Shown here: positions 8,401 through 17,200 of the stretch, piece after piece
How positions within the stretch are numbered: position 1 is the first letter of the stretch
Layout: each line of letters opens with the position of its first letter
Assembly (NCBI GenBank): GCA_903642235.1
Contig: CAHJWL010000002.1
Coordinates: forward strand, 1-64,000
From: Acidobacteriaceae bacterium
GTDB lineage: Bacteria > Acidobacteriota > Terriglobia > Terriglobales > Acidobacteriaceae
Direction of reading: 5' to 3'
DNA: 64,000 bases
The notes under the pieces: generated by a model
Database searches by the model: none
Told to the model about the DNA's origin: nothing
Seen by the model: only the letters and a program-made list of their open reading frames with translations
Made by a program: the position numbers and the translations under genes

Positions 8401-10503
8401 CGCCAGAAACACACCATACGTCCCGCGGTCCGGAATCGTGCCGCCATTCAGAATCGCGATCTTCTTCACGCCTCCGCGCGGCGTAATCCAGTTCCGCTGC
8501 CGATCCCACGTCACCCGCGGTCGCAGTTCCGCAAACTCATCCGACGGGTATCGCCCCGCGAGCATGTCCAGCACACCCTCAAACACCGCAACGCTCAAGC
8601 CCGCAAAGGGTGCCGCGCTTCGAACCAGCCCAAGCAGCGCGTCATAGCTGATCCCCGGACTCATAGCCTCTTCGTCCGCCCGCTTCGATCGCCGTTCCGC
8701 ATCCGTAACGCCCAATGGCGGATGCGCAATCACCGCGACCATCTGCTGCGCCAGCACATCAAGTGGGTTCCGCAGGAACCGCGTCGACTCCACGTGCCCC
8801 TCGTGCATCGCTTTTGTAACCGCGGCGCAAGCAATCAGATCCGCACGGTACTTTGGAAAGATGATCCCCGTCGACGGAGCTCCAACCTGGTGCCCCGCGC
8901 GCCCAATTCGCTGCATGCCACTCGCCACACTCGGCGGCGCCTCAATCTGAATCACCAGATCCACCGCACCCATGTCGATGCCCAGCTCCAGCGACGAGGT
9001 ACACACCAGCGCCCGGATCTTTCCTGCTTTCAGCAGCTCTTCAATTTCAGTCCTCTGCGCTGCAGCTAACGATCCATGGTGAGCCCGCGCAATCTGCTCT
9101 GCCGCCAGCTCATTCAAAGCCCCGGCCAGCCGCTCCGCCACGCGCCGCGCATTCACAAATACCAGCGTCGACGTCCGCTCGCGAATGATCTCAAGCAGCC
9201 GCGGATGGATCGACTGCCAGATCGACGTCCGTTTCGGCCCCTGGCTGGCCGGCCCGCTCGGCAGATCCTGGATCTCGCCGAGCCGCGCCATATCTTCTAC
9301 CGGAACCTCCACCCGCAGCTCCAGCACCTTGCGCGCACCCGCATTCACCACCGTCACCGGCCGGTATCGCACGCCGCTGGCTGCGTCCGCCTTTGCCTCG
9401 GCCTCCGCCACACTGACTGCGCCGTTCCCCGCGACTGCCATGAGCCCTGCATCCACCGCCGCCTCGCTCACCGCGGCCGCGTCCCCTTCGCTCGGCGCGG
9501 TCCCCGTCCCGAGCTCAGCAATCCCACGCGCTGCCTCGCTGACGCTCGTGGATGACGCGAGCGCTGGAGCCTCCTCCCCCACACCTCCGACGCCGCCCAA
9601 AGCCCCACCCAGAAAGCGCGCCACCTCCTCCAGCGGCCGCTGCGTCGCACTCAGTCCAATGCGCTGCACCCGCCGCCCACACAACGCCTCCAGCCGCTCC
9701 AGCGACAACGCCATGTGCGCCCCGCGCTTCGACGGCACCAGCGCATGGATCTCATCGATGATCACCGTCTCGACGGACCGCAGGGATTCTCCAGCCTCAC
9801 TCGTCAGCAGCAGGTACAGGCTCTCTGGCGTCGTGATCAGAATGTCGCCGGGATGCTTGCGAAAGCGTGCCCGTTCCTTCTGCGGCGTATCCCCCGTGCG
9901 CACGCTGATCTCCGGCATCCGCACCGGCACGCCCTCACGCTTCGCCATGTTCGCGATACCCGCGAGCGGACTGCGCAGGTTCCGCTCCACATCCGCGGCC
10001 AGCGCCTTCAAGGGCGACAGATACAGCACGCGGCAGCCTTCCTCGGCCTGGGGCGAAGTCTGCAGCATGAGTCGGTCAAGACACCACAAAAACGCCGTCA
10101 GTGTCTTTCCCGTTCCCGTCGGCGCCAGAATCAGCGTTGATTCGCCTCGAGAGATCGCCGGCCAACCCTCAATCTGAGGCACCGTCGGTCCGTCAAAGAC
10201 TGCCTGGAACCACTTCGCGGTGATCGGGTGAAACAAGCCTAGAGCCTGTTCCGCCGCGAGTGCCCGATCTCCCGGCGTCCCCGCCACCCCCGCTGCAATC
10301 AGCCCCGCGCGGGAGATCTCCCCATGCACCGCGGCGTCGCCGGTACGCTCCGCCTTGCGTTCCTTGGCCCGGTCTTCATGGATCACCTCGCCCTCGAGTC
10401 CACCCTCGCCGGCGTCCGCCTTCTTTGCGCCTTGAATCGTTGCCTTCTTTGCCGGCTTCCTGGTTTTTCGTTTCACTGTCGCGTTCCCCGGCGTTCTTGC
10501 CAT
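5407..10503 (-). CDS. lhr: Lhr-type large DNA helicase
   Basis: 1698 residues, at the upper end for Lhr. Order: basic Lys/Ala-rich leader (1-60), Q/Walker A region with APTGTGKT (127-134), DEIH box (250-253), SAT motif (285-287), second RecA domain with TSSLELGIDMG and QRIGRAGHQ, winged-helix/beta-barrel core to about 870, and the long C-terminal Lhr domain. Lhr is an ATP-driven 3'-to-5' helicase that prefers RNA:DNA hybrids and is tied to DNA repair. Between SAT and the second RecA domain there is an Ala/Gly-rich insertion of about 75 residues (302-378) that looks disordered. No ribosome site is obvious at the ATG. The + strand here is extremely C-rich (29 C against 9 G in 6301-6360). Co-transcribed with nei. 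Confidence 0.95.
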   Translation of the reverse strand: MARTPGNATVKRKTRKPAKKATIQGAKKADAGEGGLEGEVIHEDRAKERKAERTGDAAVHGEISRAGLIAAGVAGTPGDRALAAEQALGLFHPITAKWFQAVFDGPTVPQIEGWPAISRGESTLILAPTGTGKTLTAFLWCLDRLMLQTSPQAEEGCRVLYLSPLKALAADVERNLRSPLAGIANMAKREGVPVRMPEISVRTGDTPQKERARFRKHPGDILITTPESLYLLLTSEAGESLRSVETVIIDEIHALVPSKRGAHMALSLERLEALCGRRVQRIGLSATQRPLEEVARFLGGALGGVGGVGEEAPALASSTSVSEAARGIAELGTGTAPSEGDAAAVSEAAVDAGLMAVAGNGAVSVAEAEAKADAASGVRYRPVTVVNAGARKVLELRVEVPVEDMARLGEIQDLPSGPASQGPKRTSIWQSIHPRLLEIIRERTSTLVFVNARRVAERLAGALNELAAEQIARAHHGSLAAAQRTEIEELLKAGKIRALVCTSSLELGIDMGAVDLVIQIEAPPSVASGMQRIGRAGHQVGAPSTGIIFPKYRADLIACAAVTKAMHEGHVESTRFLRNPLDVLAQQMVAVIAHPPLGVTDAERRSKRADEEAMSPGISYDALLGLVRSAAPFAGLSVAVFEGVLDMLAGRYPSDEFAELRPRVTWDRQRNWITPRGGVKKIAILNGGTIPDRGTYGVFLAGQHAKPIRVGELDEEMVFEQRTGDTFILGASTWRVEEITHDRVLVSPAPGDAGKMPFWHGDQAGRPIEFGRRIGALVRELREAPRSVALTTLMKSHDLEQGAAENALRYLADQELASGYVPDDRTVVIERVRDELGDWRVCCLTPFGSRIHAPWAMAVTAKLRANGGQEVETMWSEDGFCLRFPESEAPPEVEALLLEPEEAAELVLRQLGSTALFAAKFRESAARALLLPRRRADGRTPLWQQRKRSYDLLGVASRYPAFPILLEAYRECLRDVFDMPALMETLRAVSNRSLRVHTVDSRTPSPFAAALLFSYVANYIYDGDAPLAERRAQALSIDQDQLRELMGDADLRELLDLHAIEETEEQLQCLADGYKARSMDGVHDLLLRLGDLTRAELRARSTTDEVAESADRLIKARRVLEVGVAGERRLIAVEDAARFRDTVGVPLPPGLPTAFLTSVPDALLDVVRRFARTHGPFVTKEVAERYSLPNESVEAVLQRLVGLGRVQEGGFRPGGLNREWIEVEVLRAVRRKSLARLRKEVEPVEQRVLARLFTRWQGVVTPRRGLDALLDVIENLQGAPLPASIVETEILPSRVLGYRAADLDTLIAAGEVVWVGLEPLGERDGRIGLYLAEKLPVLWPPVRSGEAEPLSAKEEEVLAYLRTRGASFFQELHDGVGGGYPGETIEAMWSLVWRGMLTNDGMSALRAYGARATSSTAKNGRPAARRVHNQAGFRSRRTTPPTVQGRWALQTNAFVTDEDRARRMTEWSLAEAQQLLARYGVVFRETAHAEGLVGGFSAVYDVLKAMEESGKIRRGFFAADLGATQFAMPAAVDLLRSLRSAANEDEAEMVQLAATDPANPYGALLKWPAAPDASSSLQRSVGARVVLCDGALVAYLRRGNPNLQVWLPEEEPARGQVARALAEFLVTRVQGQEGVASASDASSRVGMLVASINGVAVAESPLARYLLDAGFQAGPMGFNVRRNLPALPSARLGARPNA

Positions 10504-10641
10504 ATCTATTGGATGCCAAATCAGCTAGTTTGTCCCGTCAAGCGCTTCCGCACAGGCACGCTCTGCTACTCCCCTAGTCCGCCGGCTGCGCGCCTTTGGG
10601 ATTGCCCTTGTACTCAACCTCCGCGTAGCCTCGACCACAGC

Positions 10642-11127
10642 ATGTCCTCTCCTCCATCACCCACCGCAAGCTCTCGCTTTCCTCTATCTCTCCTTGAGGA
10701 GCTCCGGGCCCGCGCCATCGCTGCCGCTGAGAACGCGTACGCCCCTTACAGCCGGTTCCGCGTCGGCGCCGCCCTTCTGCTCGCCGCACCGCACGCCGCC
10801 GAAATCGTCTCCGGCTGCAACGTCGAAAATGCCAGCTTCCGCCTCACCACCTGCGCCGAGCAGGCCGCCATCGTCTCTGCCGTCGCGCGCTTCGGCCCTT
10901 CCATTCGCCTCGCCGCAGTTGCTGTCGCCAATCTCAATCTCGCCGCTTCCATGCCCTGCGGAGCCTGCCGGCAGACCCTGCTCGAGTTCGCCCCCGATCC
11001 CGCCGCCGTCACTATTCTCTTTCCCGGCATCGACGACTCCGGCATCCTCATCCCGCAGAGCTCGAGCCTTGCCGATCTCCTACCCGCCGCCTTCCGCCTC
11101 AATCAGCGACTCGACTCTCATGCCTGA
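10642..11127 (+). CDS. cdd: Cytidine deaminase
   Basis: 161 residues from ATG 10642; the frame is open further upstream but family homology begins right after this start. Zinc and catalytic residues are complete: CNVENASF, then C71-A-E73 (TCAEQAA) and C106-G-A-C109 (PCGACRQ). It deaminates cytidine and deoxycytidine to uridine and deoxyuridine in the cytoplasm. The last 8 nt overlap the start of deoA, so both are probably made from one message; together they convert deoxycytidine to uracil plus deoxyribose 1-phosphate. Divergent from lhr across a 138-bp gap. Short tetramer-type length is normal. Confidence 0.95.
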   Translation: MSSPPSPTASSRFPLSLLEELRARAIAAAENAYAPYSRFRVGAALLLAAPHAAEIVSGCNVENASFRLTTCAEQAAIVSAVARFGPSIRLAAVAVANLNLAASMPCGACRQTLLEFAPDPAAVTILFPGIDDSGILIPQSSSLADLLPAAFRLNQRLDSHA

Positions 11128-12538
11128 CCAGCCCCAAAGACACCACGCCCTCGATCTCATCCTGCGCAAGCGCGAGGGCGGCGAGCTCTCCGACGCGGAG
11201 ATCCGCTACTTCGTCACGGCTGTTGTCGCCAACGGAGCCGCGCGTGACAACCACATCGCCGGTTTAGCCGCTTCCGAGACGGCCACCATCACCGACGCCC
11301 AGCTCGGTGCGCTTTTGATGGCCATCTACCAGCACGGTCTCAGCCCCCGCGAGCTCGCCACCCTCACCACCGCCATGCGCTTCTCCGGTGAGACCTTCGA
11401 CGCCGCGCCGCTCCAGACCTTCACCGTCGACAAGCACTCTACCGGCGGCGTCGGCGACAAAACCTCCCTGCTCATTGCACCCATCGTCGCCGCCGCGGGC
11501 CTCGCGCACCGCACCACCGCCGGCGTTCCCTGCCCCTGTGTCCCGATGATCAGCGGCCGTAGCCTCGGTCACACTGGCGGCACGCTCGACAAGCTCGAAA
11601 CCATCCCCGGCTTCAACACCCAGCTCTCCCTTTCGCGCTTCACTGAGGTCCTTCGTCACGCTGGCGCGGCCCTCATCGGTCAGACACCCTCACTCGTTCC
11701 CGCCGATCGCCTCCTCTACGCCATGCGTGACCACACTGGCACGGTCGAGTCGCCCTTCCTCATCACTGCCAGCATCATGAGCAAGAAGCTCGCCGAGTCC
11801 CTCAACGCCCTCGTCCTTGACGTGAAGGTCGGCTCCGGTGCCTTCCTGCCCTCACTTGATCAGGCCCGGCAACTCGCCAGCCTGATGGTAGAGACCGGCA
11901 CCCGCGCCGGCACCCGGACCGTCGCTCTCCTCACCCGCATGGACGAGCCCCTCGGCCGCTTCGCCGGCAACTGGGTCGAAGTCGCCGAGTGCGTCGAGAT
12001 CCTTCAGGGCAACGCGCACCCTCTCAGCCGCGATCTCGTCGAACTCTCCCTCACCCTGGCCGGCCATATGCTCCACCTCGCAAGCCGCGCGGAGTCGCCC
12101 GCAGCCGGCGCTGAACTCGCAAACCAAATGCTCACCGACGGCTCCGCCTATCAGGCCTGGCTCCGCATCATTCAGGCGCAGGGCGGCGATACGGGCATCT
12201 TCACAGACCCTCTGCGTCACCATCGCCCCTCCGCCACCCGCACCATCACCGCCCCGCACGCAGGCTTTCTCAGCAGCATGGATTGCAGGCAGGTAGGCTG
12301 GGCCATCCAGCGTCTCGGCGCGGGTCGCACCCGTCCCGGCGACCCGGTCAGCGCGAACGCCGGAATTGAGATGCACCTCAAACTCGGCGACCCGCTTCAA
12401 GCTGGCCAGCCTCTGGTCACTCTGTTCGCCGAGGATCCCGGTCTCCTCAACGAACCCGAAAGCATGCTTCGCGAAACCCTCCAGATCTCCGCCGTTCCTC
12501 CACTTAGGCACCCGTTGATTGAGGAGATTGTTCGCTAG
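11120..12538 (+). CDS. deoA: Thymidine/pyrimidine-nucleoside phosphorylase
   Basis: 472 residues from ATG 11120, inside the end of cdd. The phosphate-binding KHSTGGVGDK (105-114) and the family signature SGRSLGHTGGTLDKLE (145-160) are both present. The enzyme splits thymidine, deoxyuridine or uridine with phosphate. I cannot separate DeoA (thymidine/deoxyuridine) from Pdp (also uridine) by eye; the symbol is a convention. Some 30 residues longer than E. coli DeoA, mainly in loops around 135 and 440. The frame is also open upstream within cdd but without homology there. Confidence 0.93.
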   Translation: MPDQPQRHHALDLILRKREGGELSDAEIRYFVTAVVANGAARDNHIAGLAASETATITDAQLGALLMAIYQHGLSPRELATLTTAMRFSGETFDAAPLQTFTVDKHSTGGVGDKTSLLIAPIVAAAGLAHRTTAGVPCPCVPMISGRSLGHTGGTLDKLETIPGFNTQLSLSRFTEVLRHAGAALIGQTPSLVPADRLLYAMRDHTGTVESPFLITASIMSKKLAESLNALVLDVKVGSGAFLPSLDQARQLASLMVETGTRAGTRTVALLTRMDEPLGRFAGNWVEVAECVEILQGNAHPLSRDLVELSLTLAGHMLHLASRAESPAAGAELANQMLTDGSAYQAWLRIIQAQGGDTGIFTDPLRHHRPSATRTITAPHAGFLSSMDCRQVGWAIQRLGAGRTRPGDPVSANAGIEMHLKLGDPLQAGQPLVTLFAEDPGLLNEPESMLRETLQISAVPPLRHPLIEEIVR

Positions 12539-12845
12539 AACCTGACCGGCAACAACTTGGCCGAGTCACGCTGTCCTTACTTTCATCTCACGCAGCCGGA
12601 CTGCTTCTGCTCACCCCCAGGTGCGTGCCCGGTACATCCCGCTCTCGCCCGGTACCGTCGTACTGCATGGACGTTAGGCTGGATCGTAAGCCGCACAGCA
12701 ACACCTCTTCGCACCTCGTCCTACTCCAACGTTCTGCACGTCGCAAGAACTCTCGGGTTCCTCGATTGTACGATCATCGCAGCTCCCCATCCGCTCACTT
12801 TGATCTCACCCAGTCCCGCACTTAGCGCGGACGCAGGAGCATCGC
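12539..12845. other. Intergenic stretch with no supported gene
   Basis: A Cys/Pro-rich frame (12557-12856) runs through but lacks a ribosome site, ends inside the next gene and has no recognisable motif. No hairpin stands out. AGGAG at the right edge is the ribosome site of the next gene. Confidence 0.55.
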
Positions 12846-13274
12846 ATGTCCTCTGAAACCTCGAACATCCTCCCTGCACTCCAAAGTCGTCTTCACAAGA
12901 CCATCAACGCCCGCACCCACGGCATCATCGATTACATCTACGCCGGCATGTTTCTCTCGCTGGGCTTTGTCTTCATGAAGACGAACAAGCGTGCCGCGGC
13001 CGCAAGCTTCACCACCGGCTCCCTCGTCCTCGTACAGTCGCTGCTGACGGACTACCCTCTTGGGGTCAAGCCAGTCATCCCTTTTCACACGCACGGCCAG
13101 ATCGACGGCGCCTTTGCCTCCTCTTCCTGGGCGCTCCCTTTTCTCTTCGGCTTCTCCGAAACACCGCAGGCGAAGATCTTCACCAGCAGCTCGCTCCTTG
13201 AGGGCGCGGTTGTCGCTTTGACCGACTTCTCTACCGAGCACGCACGTGCACAAAAGGCGTTAGAAAAATCCTGA
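12846..13274 (+). CDS. Small membrane protein of unknown function
   Basis: 142 residues; AGGAG lies 7 nt before the ATG. Three or four hydrophobic segments: about 26-44 (IIDYIYAGMFLSLGFVF), 51-66, 89-102 and a weaker one near the C-terminus. Conserved-looking features are the polar entry THGIIDY and the loop SLLTDYPLGV with PFHTHGQIDG, where His and Asp residues lie close to the membrane. I do not recognise the family with certainty; it has the layout of SPW-repeat-like or DoxX-like small membrane proteins without their signature motifs. It stands alone, convergent with phoU. Confidence 0.75.
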   Translation: MSSETSNILPALQSRLHKTINARTHGIIDYIYAGMFLSLGFVFMKTNKRAAAASFTTGSLVLVQSLLTDYPLGVKPVIPFHTHGQIDGAFASSSWALPFLFGFSETPQAKIFTSSSLLEGAVVALTDFSTEHARAQKALEKS

Positions 13275-13413
13275 ACTAGCGGGATAGCAATCACAAACAT
13301 CGTCGGTATTTGCTTATCAGCGGCACGCTGGTCCATATCTTCCAGGGATCACGTGCTCTGCTGCAGAGCGCTTTACCAGAGAGTAGGCCGGACGCGTCAA
13401 GCGATGACCCAAC

Positions 13414-14088
13414 TTACTCGGCTTCAGCGAGTGAAAACTTGTGGCGCACATCGGAGCCGCGAACCCAGAAGATAACATCTTCAGCGATGTTGGTGGCGTG
13501 ATCGGCGGCTCGCTCCAGGTTGCGCGAGATGATGATGGCATTTAGCGCCTGATGGCTGACCACTGGATGCTGCTGCATGACTTCAACCAGCTCGCGCTGC
13601 ACGTGCTTGTTCATTTCGTCGATCTCGTCATCCAGAGTGAGGACAGTCTCGGCAAGCTTCGCGTCGGCTTCGAGCAGGGCCTGAATGGCGCGCCGGATCA
13701 TGACGCGCACCTTATCGCCCATGTCGGGTATGTCGATCGGCAAGGATATCTGCGGCAGGTCGCGCAGACCTTCGGCGCGGTCGGCGATATTGGTAGCTTG
13801 ATCGCCAATCCGCTCGAGATCTCCGTTGATCTTGATGACGGAGAGGATGAACCGCAGATCAATGGCCATGGGCTGCTGCATGGCAAGAAGGTCATAGGCC
13901 ATTTCGTCGACACTCCGTTCAGCGGCATTGATGGCCATCTCGATCTCGCGAACGTGGGTGCAGAGCCCCATATCCCCGGTGAGATAGGCCTCTAATGAAA
14001 ACTCAAGCGCCTGCTGTGACAGCGCGGCCATCGCGAGCAACTTATCTTTCAGAGCGTTCAGCTGCAAATGGAAATTTGTTCGAGGCAT
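13414..14088 (-). CDS. phoU: Phosphate-signalling protein PhoU
   Basis: 224 residues from ATG 14088, chosen over ATG 14109 because GGAAGGA precedes it. Two repeats of the PhoU three-helix bundle are visible, each with the metal-binding E/DxxxD pattern: DLERIGDQATNIADRAE around 90-106 and NLERAADHATNIAEDVIFW around 190-208. PhoU restrains the phosphate uptake system PstSCAB and its sensor kinase when phosphate is plentiful. No pst or phoBR gene is in this window, so it is separated from its usual partners. Convergent with the membrane protein gene. Confidence 0.95.
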   Translation of the reverse strand: MPRTNFHLQLNALKDKLLAMAALSQQALEFSLEAYLTGDMGLCTHVREIEMAINAAERSVDEMAYDLLAMQQPMAIDLRFILSVIKINGDLERIGDQATNIADRAEGLRDLPQISLPIDIPDMGDKVRVMIRRAIQALLEADAKLAETVLTLDDEIDEMNKHVQRELVEVMQQHPVVSHQALNAIIISRNLERAADHATNIAEDVIFWVRGSDVRHKFSLAEAE

Positions 14089-14221
14089 GAGGGGAGTCCT
14101 TCCGACCACGGCAAAAGCTTATCTTCGCTGCTAATCCTGTTAGACGACGATGAATTTCGTGCGCGCGGGAAGCTAGATCATCATTGCTTTCGCCGGAAGT
14201 CATATCTCCGCAGTCTTTTCC

Positions 14222-17200
14222 TTAGGGATACAGCAGATACAGTGCGCGGCGGGCGCGGAAGATTTCGAGCCGTGGCTGCCAGTGCGCGACAATCGCGGTG
14301 GGGGAGTCTCCGCGTTCAAGAGCCTCCATCGTCTCCGCATTCGCTAGAAGCCGGCCGGCTTTGGCCAGGGCGAACTGCTGTGGGTAGAGGTGGTGGAGGG
14401 CAGAGAGGACTTCGACGCCTATCTGCGTTGCGTTCGCAGCGTTCCGGTCTGTAAGAACAAGGCGAACGGCTGAGATGGTCTGACCATGGAAGGGGTAGTG
14501 GTTGGCATCATCTGCGATAGCGACTGTTGTCGCTTCGAAGTGGACGCCAGGCAAACGTCGCGCGTTTAGGTAGTCGGCGACAACAGGGGCCTGAAACCAG
14601 GCAGGCTGGACGGGTGCGCCGGGCCCGTTGGGACTGGAGCCAGCACCAAAGAGTTCGAAGGGAGTCGCAGAGCCGCGACCGACGGAAAGGTTGGTCATTT
14701 CGAGGAGGCCCAGGCCAGGATAGAGCAGAGCGGCGGTCTCAGTGCGAAGGTTCGGGCTGGGATTGATCCATGGAATACCCGTCTCGTCGAAGAAGGTGGC
14801 GCGATGCCAACCGGACACAGGAATAACAGTAAGCGCGGTGCTGAGACCTCTTTCGCCCGCGAAGAAGCGAGCGAGTTCACCAAGGGTCATGCCGTGACCG
14901 GCAGCGAGAGGCATGTAATCGGTATAGCTCTCCAGCCCAGGGTCCGAGACCGGTCCACTAAGAGCAAGGCCGTTCGTGAGAGCGGGGCGGTCCAGAACGA
15001 TGAGTTCGCGAGCAGCGCCGGTGGCCGTGGGTGCGAGAGCTTCGAGGAAGTAGCCGACGATTGTCTCGTACGTGTAAAAACGGCAGCCGGCGTCCTGGAG
15101 GTCGATGATGACGGCATCAAGATCTCGGAGATCGGCAGCCTGCGGGCGGCGGTCAGCATCATGCGGTCCGTAGAGCGAACGGATGGGCAGGTTGGTAGCC
15201 GCATCGGTGGAGTTCGCGATGTCGGTGGAGTCCCTGACACCCGCGATGCCATGCTCGGGCGAGAAGAGGCGGATCAGATCGAGACCGGGGACGGCTCGTT
15301 TCGCGTCGGTGGCGAGAACGTCGATGGTGCGACGGCCGGTGTGGTCGAGGCCGGTCTGATTCGTCAGCAGACCGAGGCGGAGATGGCCGCCATGGCGATC
15401 GGCAGCGTCACGCAGAGCGGCGAAGTTGGTGGACTCAAGAACGTCGATTCCTGTCTGAACGTTTGCTGCGTGCGCCGGGGGTGCAGCGAAAGCGGTGGCA
15501 CGTTCGGGGTAGAGTTTCAGAGCACGGGCAGCGGTAGTGGCGACATCGCCACGCAGGCCGGAGATGGGTCCGCGTCTGTCACGGGGGTGCACGGCATTGG
15601 CGAGCAGGACCACATAGGTGTCGGAGCCGGGATCCATCCAGAGCGTTGTGCCGGTATAGCCGGTGTGGCCGAAGCTGCCAATCGGGAACACAACGCCGCG
15701 CGGGCGCGAGTAGGCGGTGTCAATGTCCCAGCCGAAGCCGCGGACGTCATGACCCTTGCGGCTGGGGTAGGTGACGGGCGTGGCTACGGGGATCTGGGTG
15801 AGGTCGGCCGGAGTGTGGCCCGGCTGCTCGGGGGTTGTCATCAGCTCGAGGGTGGACTGCTTCAAGGGGAAGGTGCTGGGACGGCCGGCGAGACGATCGA
15901 GCAGAGCCTGTGCATAGAGGCCCATGTCGTGAGCGGTAGAGAAGACGCCTGCCTGTCCGGCAACGCTGCCCATACGGCGCGTGGTGGGATCGTGCACAGA
16001 GCCGCGAAGCATGTGGTCGAAGTTGGGGTTGGTGGACGGGTCTCCTTCGGAGTCGTGAGTCGTAGGAGCGGTGCGTATCTCCAGGCTAAAGGGGCTCCAC
16101 GTACCGGCAAGACACTGGAGCAGAACTCTGCCGTGTGGCGCAGCGCTGGCTCTAACAGCAGAGCCGGTACGCATCGATGGGCCGCAGATCTTGTCATAGG
16201 GGTGGAAGCCTGTCTCAGCCATGGCGAGCGGACGAAAGATCTGTTCGGCGGCAAAAACGTCAAGTGACTGGCCCGAAAGCGTCTCGACAAGATCGCCCAG
16301 CAGGATGAAGTTGATATCGGAGTAGCGGAAGAGGCTGCCGGGTGCAGATTGCAGCGGGGTGGTGAGGGCGCGGTGGGTACCTTGAGCCTTGTCGGGTTGA
16401 GCGAGACCCCAAGGGTCCTTGAGGTCGACATCCGGGCCTTCGCCTGAGGTGTGAGTGAGGAGCATGCGAACGGTGACTTGGGCGCGGCGTGGATCGGGCC
16501 TGCCGGCGGCGTCTACGGCGGCGGCAAACTCGGGAAGGTATCTGGCGATGGGGTCGTCGAACTGAAGTTTGCCTGCCTCGTAGAGCTGCATAACAGCAGT
16601 CGCGGTGGCGAGACACTTGGTGAGAGAGGCCATGTCGAAGATGGTGTCTGTCGTCATCGACTCCGCGGTGGGGTCCTCAGAGCGATTGCCATAGGCCTTC
16701 TCGAAGACGATGTGGCCGCTGTGGCCGATCTGGATGACGGCCCCAGGCAGCTTTCTGGCGGAGAGTGCGTCGCCCATGAGGCGGTCGATGGCAGAGAAGT
16801 CGGGCTGGGCTTGCGCCGAAGCAGGTGCTGGGGACTGCGCGAGCGAGTATCGGGGCTTTGTCGCCGCGCTCAGAAGGACTGATAGAAAGAGAACTACCGC
16901 CGTACTTCGAGAAAAGAACCCCCTGCCGAGAACGAGGCTGGCAACGCTGCCGACAAGAAAAGTTATGGCGGAGCCGATCAGGACATACCAGGTAAAGGCA
17001 ACATGGGGGAGAGGGAAAGGACCGAGCATGAGAACTCCCGGATGCTGCCATAGAAGAAGATTGGTGGCAAAGCCAAGGACCATGCCGACGATGGTGCCAG
17101 GCTGCGTGGCTCGCGGGTTGAGGGTGCCAAGCAGGAATACGCCAAGCAGCGCGCCATAGGCAACTGACGCGATAGAGAGCCCGATCTCGACGACGTGGCC

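Noticed and set aside
10694..11119. Upstream extension of deoA through cdd
   Set aside because: The extension reads cdd in a second frame; DeoA homology starts at ATG 11120.
12557..12856. Cys/Pro-rich 99-codon + strand frame between deoA and the membrane protein
   Set aside because: No ribosome site, runs into the next gene, low-complexity Ser/Pro end, no motif.
14804..16267. 487-codon open frame on the + strand opposite the symporter fusion
   Set aside because: Gly/Ser/Arg-biased product with no motif, inside the serine hydrolase and NamZ modules on the other strand.
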